DNA of 64,000 nt. Origin: Cyanobacteria bacterium TGS_CYA1. GTDB taxonomy: Bacteria; Cyanobacteriota; Vampirovibrionia; Obscuribacterales; Obscuribacteraceae. Below, piece after piece: positions 44,816 through 53,472 of the stretch. Each line of letters starts with the position of its first letter. The first letter of the stretch is position 1. The notes beneath the pieces are model-generated. The model saw only the letters and a program-made list of their open reading frames with translations, searched no databases and was not told where the DNA came from. A program made the translations under genes and the position numbers. Location of the stretch: the NCBI GenBank assembly GCA_026129135.1, contig JAHCIQ010000007.1, positions 1 to 64,000 of the forward strand, read 5' to 3'.

Positions 44816-47348
44816 CCATCTTGCGCATCCCACTTACGACCAGAAAAGCGCGCACTTGAAAGCAACTCAGCCGCATAGAAGACATGGCTGCATCCACTTC
44901 GCCCCAGCGCTCCTGGGCTGAAGCTTCTTCAACCTTTTGGGCAAAGCCTGCCATTGGGTCGCAAGCAAAAGTGAGGCAACACCCTTTTATATTGTGCGCC
45001 TGGTCAGATGCAAGATCGCCATTTCTCTGCTGAACATAGGACTCGAGCAATGCGAGTTGTTCAGGCAATTCGGAGATGAACAAAGTAAGTAAATCTTTCC
45101 AGGAGTCGTCGTTCATCCAGATTCGATTGAGTTTTTCCAAATCGATTGGAGGTTTGGAATCATTCAAAGATGATTTGAGCATCTCGAAATTTCCTGTTTT
45201 CAAAGTGAGCAATTTGGCTTCTTCTGATTCGAGACGTTCAGTATTGGAAACAGAGCCAGTAGAGCTCGTTTGATTAATCCATTGAGTCAATTTCTTTTCC
45301 AGCTCTTCATAAATTATGGGCTTAGTTAAATAATCATCCATGCCTGCTTGCAGGCATTTTTCGCGGTCGCCTTTCATAGCAAGAGCAGTGACAGCGACAA
45401 TTGGTACATGCACCTGAGTTCCTTCCTCATTGCGCCTGATTGCCCGAGACGCTTCAAATCCATCCATCTCTGGCATGGTCACGTCCATCAAAATCATGGC
45501 GTAATGGAAGCGTCTAGCTGCCTCAACAGCCTCTTTTCCATTGGCGACACAATATGACGAATAACCTAATTTTTTGAGCTGGATAGAAATCAATTTGCGA
45601 TTAGCCGGATTGTCCTCAGCGACAAGCACTGGCAGCGTAGTTTTCACAGCGGTCGCTTGCGCTTGGGGAATTTTCAATTCACCAGAATCGGTATCACATC
45701 CTAATACACTCACTATTGAAGCAAGCAGCGTTTCCACTCTAAGCGGTCGGGTAAGAACATCAGAAAAGCCACCAGCAAGAGCCTGCTTGAGCAATTTTTC
45801 GTCCGAGTAAGGAGAGATTAGAATCATTTTGCTGTTGAGATGTGGGCGTTGCTCGATTTCCTTGAGAAAAGAAAAAGCATCATGACCAGACTCTCCTGGC
45901 AAATACATGTCTGCTAGAACCAAACTTACAGGTTTGTTTTCGCGCTCTTGCCTGGAGAGTATTTCTTGCGCTTCTTCGCTGGTCTTTGCAATCAAAGTTT
46001 CGATTCCCCAGGTAGATGCAAGACTCGAAAAAGAATGACTCCAATCTTCAAGACCGGACAAAGAAAGTATTCTTGCCCCGCGTAGCCGGCTTGGCGGGCT
46101 ATCTTCTTTGTATGTCGCTTCTGATTTTTTCAAGGGAAGCGTAATACTGAATTCGGTGCCACAACCCTCTTTGGATTTTACTTCGACCTCGCCTTCCATA
46201 AGCTCAATCAATCTTTTGCTTATTGAAAGTCCAAGACCGGTACCGCCCCAGCGTCTTGTGATAGACCCATCGAATTGTTCGAAAGGCTGGAAGAGCCTTT
46301 CTACCGCATCTTGCGGCATACCGATACCAGAGTCGCGAACGGATAACTTTAAAACAGAATGTGTTTCGTCTACACTCGAAGACAAAAGAACATAACCTTT
46401 ATCGGTAAATTTGACTGCATTCGAAAGCAAATTCAAAAGAACCTGGCGCAATCGTCCAGGGTCTCCTCGGAGCATTCTCAAGCAGCCGGGCTCGAGAAAC
46501 GCATCTAGAACTATTCTTTTTTCGCGTGCGCTCTGCGCCATTATCTCAGCGGTGGATTCGATCAGATGCAAAAGATCGAAATCCATTTCTTCCATTTCTA
46601 ATTTGCCTGCTTCTATTTTAGAAAAGTCGAGAATATCGTTTATGACATCGAGCAATGATTTCGCCGATTCAAATGCAATTTGTGCTTGTTCTCGTTGCGA
46701 AACAGTGATTGGGCTGCGCAGAAGTAAATCGAGCATGCCAATGACCGAATTCAAAGGCGTGCGAATCTCATGACTCATATTTGCCAGAAAGCGCGATTTT
46801 GATTGCGAAGCTTCAATTGCCTGATCAAGAGCTTTGTTGAGTTCGAGTTCCATCGTCCTGCGCTTTCCGATATCGCGCAAGAATGCACAAAAGCCCTTAT
46901 TGGTAGAACTTATAGATGCTTCAAGCGGAACCTCGCGACCGTCTTTGCAAAGTCCAGTGAGCTCGATTTGTTTTTCTCGTACTTTCATTTGTCCGATTGA
47001 TTTATATTTGTCCCATCCATTTTGGATGATGGCACGATAGCGCTCAGGCACCAGTGTTTCGAAAAATATAGCGCCCAGGACTTCTTGTTTGGACAAGCCA
47101 AATATACGACTTGCGTGAATATTGAACTCGGTAATTCTGCCGGCTAAATCTACTTCAACAAAGCCTTCGCCTGATTTTTCAAGAAATAGCTCGTGCTGTC
47201 TGTGGCTTTCTTCAAGACTTTCCAACAGTTTTGCATTCTCTTTTTGCAAAAGAGAGAATTTAGATTTTTGAGACGTGTAAATCCAGGCGATTACTGCTCC
47301 CGAAAGCACCACCATCAGAGCCAGTCCATATACATCGACCTGACTCAT
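44802..47348 (-). CDS. hybrid sensor histidine kinase (PAS-HisKA-HATPase-REC-REC-HPt)
   Basis: An 848-residue hybrid kinase. It has a short N-terminal membrane anchor (about 7-24), a PAS domain (about 50-160), HisKA with H193 in NMSHEIRTPLNS, and HATPase_c (GDPGRLRQVLLNLLSNA, SGIGMP, GGTGLGLSISK). Two receiver domains follow. REC1 (about 428-550) keeps the phospho-Asp (VLADMYLPG) but lacks the N-terminal acidic pair and has Arg in place of the conserved Lys (LTRPLR). REC2 (about 573-690) is intact (LVAEDNPANRK, LMDVTMPEMDG, YLTKPI). A C-terminal HPt (about 760-835) has AHNIKG. It lies 9 nt downstream of the LRV-REC-HPt gene. Confidence 0.9.
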   Translation of the reverse strand: MSQVDVYGLALMVVLSGAVIAWIYTSQKSKFSLLQKENAKLLESLEESHRQHELFLEKSGEGFVEVDLAGRITEFNIHASRIFGLSKQEVLGAIFFETLVPERYRAIIQNGWDKYKSIGQMKVREKQIELTGLCKDGREVPLEASISSTNKGFCAFLRDIGKRRTMELELNKALDQAIEASQSKSRFLANMSHEIRTPLNSVIGMLDLLLRSPITVSQREQAQIAFESAKSLLDVINDILDFSKIEAGKLEMEEMDFDLLHLIESTAEIMAQSAREKRIVLDAFLEPGCLRMLRGDPGRLRQVLLNLLSNAVKFTDKGYVLLSSSVDETHSVLKLSVRDSGIGMPQDAVERLFQPFEQFDGSITRRWGGTGLGLSISKRLIELMEGEVEVKSKEGCGTEFSITLPLKKSEATYKEDSPPSRLRGARILSLSGLEDWSHSFSSLASTWGIETLIAKTSEEAQEILSRQERENKPVSLVLADMYLPGESGHDAFSFLKEIEQRPHLNSKMILISPYSDEKLLKQALAGGFSDVLTRPLRVETLLASIVSVLGCDTDSGELKIPQAQATAVKTTLPVLVAEDNPANRKLISIQLKKLGYSSYCVANGKEAVEAARRFHYAMILMDVTMPEMDGFEASRAIRRNEEGTQVHVPIVAVTALAMKGDREKCLQAGMDDYLTKPIIYEELEKKLTQWINQTSSTGSVSNTERLESEEAKLLTLKTGNFEMLKSSLNDSKPPIDLEKLNRIWMNDDSWKDLLTLFISELPEQLALLESYVQQRNGDLASDQAHNIKGCCLTFACDPMAGFAQKVEEASAQERWGEVDAAMSSMRLSCFQVRAFLVVSGMRKMVKNS

Positions 47349-47357
47349 GATTTTGAC

Positions 47358-48719
47358 CTATACTATAACTTTTTTGCCAGTTTTAAAAAATTCCTGGTTT
47401 ATGGCCGGCTCCGACGTTACGGAGCCTGCGACTTTTTTTTCCAGTTTCTCCACCAGTTCTAAAATCGAGCGATAACCACGCATGATCGAGGTTTCGTCTT
47501 GCTTGAGGGCAGCAATCTCGAGCGAGAGCGAAGCATCTTCCATACTCTTGCAAGCCATCACCCCAGCGTAACCTCGCAATTCATGCGCGATGCGAGGCAA
47601 GTCTATTCTGTCATTTTCATAAATCGAATCAGACAGTCGCGACACAATTTCGCCAAGCCCTTTGTTGAGCATTTCTATAAGCTGGTCCAGAGGCTGATTT
47701 CCGTGGATTTCTTCTAGCTTGTCCACATCTACAAGACTGCTTATGGAATTGCGAATTTCTTCCTTGTAAGCCTTTTCATCTGCATCATGGTCGAACCAGT
47801 AAGAAAGAATCTTGCGCAATTCATCTAAGGCTACTGGTTTTTCAAGATAACCATCCATTCCCGATGCAAGACAACGTTCTTTGTCACCCGCCATTACGCG
47901 CGCTGTAAGAGCAATTACAGGAATATGACACTGACTTCCAGCTTCTGTATTTCGCAAAGCCATGGTGGCTTCAAAGCCGTCCATCACAGGCATTAAGCAG
48001 TCCATAAGCACAAGTCCGAATTTTTCTTGCGACAAACGCACCAGAGCGTCTTTGCCGTTTTCGCTTGCAGATGCGTCGAAACCAAGAATTTTGAGCTGTC
48101 GAACAGTAACGTCTCGAAGAGTTGGGTTGTCTTCCACTACGAGCACTCGACGAACTCTCGTGCTTTCTGTGGTGTCAGCAATTTTTTGATCTTCTTTGGC
48201 GGGCGTCATACCATTTATATGATCCATGGTGATTTGTGCACGATTGGCCACATATGGATTTTCATCGTTAATAAGAAAATTGAGTACAGTTTCCGAAGTG
48301 TTATAACTTCCAGCCACGGCGTATCGCACATCGGGATTTTCATCAAACGCCAGACGAGTCATAACTGAATCTGGTGTAAGTGGATTTTCAGCAATGGCTG
48401 TTCGTACATCTTTGTGTCTATGATTTGAAAGTGCCGATAATGTAAACGGCAAACAACCAAGATTATTCACGACGCCGATCATTATGGAAGCGGGAAGATT
48501 ATGCTCGTTTTTGGAATTGCGAAACAGTTTCGCCAGGTAGGTAAAACGCGCCTGACGCACTGAGCGACGCTTCAGCAAATCGAGTTGATTACTTTGACCG
48601 CACACAATATTTTTGAGCGGTCGTTGTCTGCGATCACTTTGAAGGTGCTGTAAAAGTGCTCTTTGCTCAGCATGCTTTTCCAGCATATTAGAAATATAGG
48701 TCCGCACTTGGGTGAACAT
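47358..48719 (-). CDS. LRV/HEAT-repeat response regulator with HPt
   Basis: A 453-residue protein with unusual architecture. The N-terminal 170 residues include leucine-rich-variant/HEAT-like repeats of about 24 residues (NPLTPDSVMTRLAFDENPDVR and the next copies). A typical receiver domain (about 192-312) has VLVVEDNPTLRD, LMDCLMPVMDGFEA and YLEKPVAL. A C-terminal HPt (about 345-435) has IAHELRGYAGV. Such repeats often mediate protein contacts. It is the first gene of a two-gene unit with the hybrid kinase, so the two probably form a phosphorelay. There is no DNA-binding domain. Confidence 0.85.
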   Translation of the reverse strand: MFTQVRTYISNMLEKHAEQRALLQHLQSDRRQRPLKNIVCGQSNQLDLLKRRSVRQARFTYLAKLFRNSKNEHNLPASIMIGVVNNLGCLPFTLSALSNHRHKDVRTAIAENPLTPDSVMTRLAFDENPDVRYAVAGSYNTSETVLNFLINDENPYVANRAQITMDHINGMTPAKEDQKIADTTESTRVRRVLVVEDNPTLRDVTVRQLKILGFDASASENGKDALVRLSQEKFGLVLMDCLMPVMDGFEATMALRNTEAGSQCHIPVIALTARVMAGDKERCLASGMDGYLEKPVALDELRKILSYWFDHDADEKAYKEEIRNSISSLVDVDKLEEIHGNQPLDQLIEMLNKGLGEIVSRLSDSIYENDRIDLPRIAHELRGYAGVMACKSMEDASLSLEIAALKQDETSIMRGYRSILELVEKLEKKVAGSVTSEPAINQEFFKTGKKVIV

Positions 48720-48790
48720 GCCGTTTTCTCCGATAGTAAAAAACTAGACCTCAAATCCCATATTAGCGCAGCTTAATACAACTAAAGTCG

Positions 48791-48821
48791 AGGAAAACCT
48801 ATAAATCCGTAAAGGTTTCCT
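48791..48821. other. imperfect hairpin in the pyk/LRV-regulator intergenic region
   Basis: AGGAAAACC and GGTTTCCT pair over 8 bp with one bulged A around a 14-nt loop, downstream of pyk on the minus strand. It could end pyk transcription, though no T-run follows. A 12-bp palindrome, TAGATATATCTA, is beside it at 48825-48836. Confidence 0.35.
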
Positions 48822-48856
48822 AAATAGATATATCTAGAGACTTATTTATGGCAGAA

Positions 48857-50302
48857 CTAAATGCCGCGAAGCTCCCACTCGGCAGTGGGTAATTTAGGCG
48901 TAATAGTTGACAGCTTGACGAAATTAGCAGGACCGCGGGCTGCCAGAGGCAATCCACCTGTGATGACTATATTGTCTTTTATAGCTACCAGTTCTTTGCG
49001 CAAAAGAATTTGCTCCACCATTTTCAATGTCGAAATTGAATCGGAAACTTCGGTAAGCATTATCGGTGTGGTTCCCCACAATACCGATAACTGGTTATAC
49101 ACATGATGATGTTGGGTCAGAGCAATAATTGGTGTGTGCGGACGAAATTGCGAAATCAATCTGGCAGTGGCACCACTTTTGGTAAAGGTAACGATAAATC
49201 TTGCTTTGGTGTCACGAGCCATTTCGCAGGCGGCGTGAGCAATTGCGTAAGCTGGCGTATCAAGCGCGTGCTCGTGTAACTGTTTGCCTTCCATTGCAGC
49301 TTCGGCTGAATTAGCTATACGCTCCATCATTTCTACTGCTTGCAGAGGATATTTGCCTGTAGCGGTTTCTTCTGAAAGCATTACAGCATCAGTCCCATCG
49401 AAGATTGCATTTGCAACGTCGGACGCTTCGGCTCTGGTTGGACGAGGATTGCCTACCATCGAATCGAGCATTTGAGTTGCAGTTATAACTGGTTTGCCTT
49501 TTTGGTTAGCCTTGCGGGTTATCAGTTTTTGAATTGGTGGAACGCGCTCCGGCGGCAGTTCTACGCCAAGGTCTCCGCGAGCAATCATGACACCATCGGC
49601 CACGTCCATGATTTCATCGAGATGATCTATCGCTTCTGGTTTTTCCAACTTAGCAATAATTATCGGTTGAGGCCAATGATCTGCCGTTAGAGCTTTAAGC
49701 TCCAGAATATCTTTTGCATCACGTACAAAAGATAGAGCAACGAAATCGACCCCGGCTTCCAGCCCAACAACTAAATCTTCTTTGTCTTTGTCAGTCAAAG
49801 CTGGAATGGAAAGGCGAACGCCTGGAATATTGAGACCCTGGTGGTCTTTGAGGATCCCGCCAGTTATAACTTTGCAAATTGTATCGGTTTCATTGGTTTC
49901 CATTACTCGAAGTTCGAGCAATCCATCGTCGAGCAACAACGTGTCGCCCGGATTCACTTCACGCGACAGGGGCTCGTAACTGGTACTGACTATAGTGTCA
50001 TCGCCTTCGATTTTGCGACTGGTCAATGTGAATTGACTGCCTTCAATCAAAGTGACAGGCTCACTGTTTTTCAGCTTGCGAGTACGCAGTTTAGGACCAG
50101 ACAGGTCGAGCAAAATTCCCACGGGTTCATTCAGCTTTTCGCCAACTTCGCGAATGTCTTTTACAACGTCGCGAATAAATCCGTGTCCTGCATGCGAACA
50201 GTTGATTCGAGCAATGTCCATGCCCTTTTGAATCATTTTTTCGATAATGGGTACATCCCGGCAGGATGGACCAATTGTCGCCACAATTTTTGTACGGGCC
50301 AC
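48857..50302 (-). CDS. pyk: pyruvate kinase
   Basis: A 481-residue pyruvate kinase producing pyruvate and ATP from PEP and ADP. Visible motifs are TKIVATIGPSC, RINCSHAG, LLDLSGPKLRT, VDFVALSFVRDAKDI, the active-site region PIIIAKLEKPEAIDHLDEI and GDLGVELPPERVP, and ATQMLDSMVGNPRPTRAEASDV. The C-terminal domain is present, but there is no extra PEP-utiliser domain of the kind found in some bacterial enzymes. GTG 50302 is the start. It lies 26 nt behind the GH57 gene, linking glycogen and glycolysis. Confidence 0.96.
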   Translation of the reverse strand: MARTKIVATIGPSCRDVPIIEKMIQKGMDIARINCSHAGHGFIRDVVKDIREVGEKLNEPVGILLDLSGPKLRTRKLKNSEPVTLIEGSQFTLTSRKIEGDDTIVSTSYEPLSREVNPGDTLLLDDGLLELRVMETNETDTICKVITGGILKDHQGLNIPGVRLSIPALTDKDKEDLVVGLEAGVDFVALSFVRDAKDILELKALTADHWPQPIIIAKLEKPEAIDHLDEIMDVADGVMIARGDLGVELPPERVPPIQKLITRKANQKGKPVITATQMLDSMVGNPRPTRAEASDVANAIFDGTDAVMLSEETATGKYPLQAVEMMERIANSAEAAMEGKQLHEHALDTPAYAIAHAACEMARDTKARFIVTFTKSGATARLISQFRPHTPIIALTQHHHVYNQLSVLWGTTPIMLTEVSDSISTLKMVEQILLRKELVAIKDNIVITGGLPLAARGPANFVKLSTITPKLPTAEWELRGI

Positions 50303-50328
50303 GCTAGTTTGGCTCCCTATCTCAGTAT

Positions 50329-51996
50329 TTACTTAACTGTGCTTATCTCGCCAACATTTGCCGGCTCTTTAAAATTATCCAGATTCAGTTCGCTAAAGCA
50401 AACATCGATGGATTCGATTTCTTCGAGCGCTTTGACGTCAATTTTGACGCCGTTCTCGAGCATTTGAGCAAGCGTATCGAACCTTTGGCAGTGCTCGGTG
50501 AAGCGCTCAATTGCATAGACTTTGGCTTGTCCTGTAGTGACGAGAAATGGCCAGTCGCTAGACTGCAGCAAGAATTGCTCGCGACCAAGTTGTTTCATAA
50601 CCCGGACAACGAGAGCATCTTTGCTGTCTGCATATTGTTCGACCAATTTGTGCATGAGCATTTCGCGATTATTGATATCAGGCCACATCCATTTGGTGTC
50701 TTCGTTCAACCAGACCTGATAGTGACCGCCAGAACCCCATGAAGATTCAGGCAATTCGATTGTATGCTTGGGTGGGCGAACTTCAAGATAATCGCTTGCA
50801 GTGCGCACTTTCACTTTGGTGTATTTGTTCAACTTTTGCAAAACTTGCTTGATGAAAGTTATACCTTCAAACCACCAGTGACCGAACAACTCGGTGTCGA
50901 AGCTGACCATCACAAGTCCTTGCTCACCGGTTTTTTTGAAATAGCTATGCAAAACCTGCTGCACCACGCCGACATAATGGTCGGAATTTTCGTTGATTCG
51001 ATGCATTGCAGCTTCTGGATTATAAATTTGCTTATCGCCGAGATCAGTATTCTTTGAAGTCAATTTCCAGTAATGCAAACCAGAAACATCATCTTTCTTG
51101 TGGAATTCTCTATAGTTGGGATCGCCAGGATAGCCGTGATCTGCCGACCAAACCGAGTAGCCAGCCTGCTCGTGACGTCCCATTACCGCGACTGGATAAT
51201 CTTTGAGCCAGTAAGCTTCGTAAGTATCGTAGTCTGTTTTAGGATAATCAGGTGTTGGCAAATATTCGATTGTTCCGTAAGGACCAAATACGCGTCGAAT
51301 GCCTGAGCGCTCGCCACCTTCAATCACAGTCGACTCGGTGAAGAAAAATCCCAGACCTGCATCGTGCAACCATTTGTCGATACTGGGACGTCCGTCTTCA
51401 GCTGGTCTGTAAGCGCATTCTGGCAACCAGACACCTTTGGCTCTGCGACCAAAATGTTTTTCGTAGTTGTCTGCTCCAGAGCGGAACTGAGCTTGCAACG
51501 ATGCATCATCAGCCAGCAATGGCGAAAAACAGTGAGTTGCAGCAGACGTGGTTATTTCGATTGTGCCTAAATCTTGATATTTTTTGAATCCGGCAATGAT
51601 GTCTTGATTCCAGCGATTTACAAAAGAGTCACGAGTGGTGCGGAACCAATTGACATAAAATTTAGCCAAACGCAAGTATTCTGGATTTGGTGTAGTACCA
51701 CGAAGCGAGAAGCGCTGCTCGTCGGCTTCAGCGGCTTTCAGCCTGGCATCTAGATAAGCAAGAAAACCTTTCTTGAAATGGTCGTCACTCAACTGTTCAG
51801 CCAGGACTGGCGTAATTCCCACGGTCAGATTACAAGGAGTACCTTCATCATGCAAATCGGCAATCATATTGAGCAAGGGGATATAAGTTTCGCCCATGCA
51901 CTCATAGACGCTTTCTTCGCCAAAAGGCCACATACCGGCTTTGCGGTAGTACGGCAAATGGCTGTGGAGCATAAAGACAAAAGAACCAATGCTCAC
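50329..51996 (-). CDS. GH57 1,4-alpha-glucan branching enzyme
   Basis: A 555-residue glycoside hydrolase family 57 protein of the branching-enzyme (DUF1957) type. Motifs are FMLHSHLPYYR (His region), GVWLPECAYRP with the nucleophile Glu, and MVSFDTELFGHWWFEG with the catalytic Asp. The C-terminal domain ends in the GQAKVYAIERFTEHCQRF region. It introduces alpha-1,6 branches into glycogen-like polymer. GTG 51996 starts the frame. It is transcribed with pyk. Confidence 0.9.
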   Translation of the reverse strand: MSIGSFVFMLHSHLPYYRKAGMWPFGEESVYECMGETYIPLLNMIADLHDEGTPCNLTVGITPVLAEQLSDDHFKKGFLAYLDARLKAAEADEQRFSLRGTTPNPEYLRLAKFYVNWFRTTRDSFVNRWNQDIIAGFKKYQDLGTIEITTSAATHCFSPLLADDASLQAQFRSGADNYEKHFGRRAKGVWLPECAYRPAEDGRPSIDKWLHDAGLGFFFTESTVIEGGERSGIRRVFGPYGTIEYLPTPDYPKTDYDTYEAYWLKDYPVAVMGRHEQAGYSVWSADHGYPGDPNYREFHKKDDVSGLHYWKLTSKNTDLGDKQIYNPEAAMHRINENSDHYVGVVQQVLHSYFKKTGEQGLVMVSFDTELFGHWWFEGITFIKQVLQKLNKYTKVKVRTASDYLEVRPPKHTIELPESSWGSGGHYQVWLNEDTKWMWPDINNREMLMHKLVEQYADSKDALVVRVMKQLGREQFLLQSSDWPFLVTTGQAKVYAIERFTEHCQRFDTLAQMLENGVKIDVKALEEIESIDVCFSELNLDNFKEPANVGEISTVK

Positions 51997-52124
51997 TTAG
52001 TTGACCTCTCGAAAACACGGAAATTGAGTGCGCTCGTCGGAATATAGCAACTATATATTTTGATTGGAAGGTTATGACTTCCATCTTTTACTATTCTTGA
52101 GGTTTTATGCGGTATCCTTAGAAG

Positions 52125-52487
52125 ATGAGCATCAATATTCAAGAGCCGCCAAATAGCCCCCAAGAGACCGATGAAGCAGACGTTAATGATGCCGAGTCAG
52201 TTGAAAGTAAGCTTGCAGATCCTGAAATACAGGCAAAAATTCAAAAAGCCAAGGCAAAAATAGCCACAGATGCCGCAAAGGCCGAAGAGAACAAGGTAGT
52301 AAAGCTGTTAGAAAAAAATCCTCTTGGTATGACCCTGCCCGAAATGGCAGGAGGCATTCGCAAACAAAAAAGAATCAAGCAGCTGCGTCCAGTTCTTGCC
52401 GAAGCGCTCAAAAAAGGCATTGTCATGCCGGTCAGCCAGAGGTCCGGTCACACAGTCTATAAACTGGTGCGCAACCTGAATCGTTAG
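52125..52487 (+). CDS. small basic protein with C-terminal winged-helix-like segment
   Basis: A 120-residue protein. The first 40 residues are acidic and disordered, and 40-60 are a charged Ala/Lys helix. The last 60 residues (NPLGMTLPEMAGGIRKQKRI, LAEALKKGIVMPVSQRSGHTVYKLV) look like a winged-helix fold with a turn and a beta wing. It could bind nucleic acid. No known family is recognised. It precedes kdsA by about 100 bp. Confidence 0.6.
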   Translation: MSINIQEPPNSPQETDEADVNDAESVESKLADPEIQAKIQKAKAKIATDAAKAEENKVVKLLEKNPLGMTLPEMAGGIRKQKRIKQLRPVLAEALKKGIVMPVSQRSGHTVYKLVRNLNR

Positions 52488-52590
52488 GATCGCTAATAAA
52501 ATTAGGTCAGAATAATTTAGCCTTTTAGGGTTGTGATAACTTATACCCTAATATGCAATTTCGCCTGGTCGAGCAATCGAGGAAAAAAAT

Positions 52591-53472
52591 ATGGACGTCA
52601 AAGTAGGATCCCTTCAGGTAGGCGCTGGCAAGCCGTTTTTCATCATCGCCGGTCCCTGTGTTATCGAAAGCTGGGAAACGACCATCAATACGGCGCGCGA
52701 ATTACAGAAATTATCCAAGAAGTTAGGCTTCTCGCTCGTTTTCAAATCTTCATACGACAAAGCTAATCGCACATCTATCAACGGTTTTCGCGGACCGGGT
52801 CTGGAGAAAGGTCTGGCGATGCTCGCGGACGTCAAAAAGGAACTCGGCGTCGAATTACTCAGCGATGTGCATGAAATCGACCACTGCAAGGCTGCAGGCG
52901 AAGTACTGGACATTTTGCAAATCCCTGCTTTTCTTTGCCGTCAGACCGATTTACTGATAGAAGCAGCTCGCACCAATAAATGTGTCAATATCAAAAAGGG
53001 TCAGTTCCTGGCGCCAACAGACATGGTGAACGCGGTTAAAAAAGTTTCGGATGCTGGAAACAACAATATACTTCTGACCGAGCGCGGCACCACATTTGGT
53101 TACAACAATCTGGTAGTAGATATGCGCTCGCTTCCTATAATGAAGCGCACAGGCTATCCAGTCATATTCGACGCCACCCACAGCGTTCAATTGCCCGGTG
53201 CTGGTTCAGGCGGATCGAGCACGGCAGGGCAGCGTGAATTTGTTCCTCATCTTGCCCGTGCTGCGTGCGCGGTTGGCATAGACGGAATGTTCATGGAAGT
53301 ACACCCCAATCCAGACGAAGCGAAAAGCGACGGTCCTAACCAGGTTGCGCTTTCGCAAGTGGAAGATTTGATTGTTCAATGTCTCAAAGTGCACGACGCA
53401 GTCAAGTCGATGCCCGAATTAAAATTAGGATCGCACCACTCGCAGTGTCAGTCAGTGGCATTAAGCAAGTGA
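52591..53472 (+). CDS. kdsA: 3-deoxy-8-phosphooctulonate synthase KdsA
   Basis: A 293-residue enzyme condensing PEP with arabinose-5-phosphate to Kdo-8-phosphate for lipopolysaccharide. Motifs are FIIAGPCVIES, KSSYDKANRTS, FRGPGLEKGL, SDVHEIDHC, QIPAFLCRQTDLL, TERGTTFGYNNLVVDMR and DATHSVQLPG. It indicates an LPS-bearing outer membrane. AGGA precedes ATG 52591. The stop overlaps the next gene's GTG by 4 nt (GTGA). Confidence 0.96.
   Translation: MDVKVGSLQVGAGKPFFIIAGPCVIESWETTINTARELQKLSKKLGFSLVFKSSYDKANRTSINGFRGPGLEKGLAMLADVKKELGVELLSDVHEIDHCKAAGEVLDILQIPAFLCRQTDLLIEAARTNKCVNIKKGQFLAPTDMVNAVKKVSDAGNNNILLTERGTTFGYNNLVVDMRSLPIMKRTGYPVIFDATHSVQLPGAGSGGSSTAGQREFVPHLARAACAVGIDGMFMEVHPNPDEAKSDGPNQVALSQVEDLIVQCLKVHDAVKSMPELKLGSHHSQCQSVALSK

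Noticed and set aside
53379-53468. Upstream extension of the aspartyl-protease-like protein
   Set aside because: It would overlap kdsA by 94 nt and puts a basic segment before an obvious signal peptide; GTG 53469 fits better.
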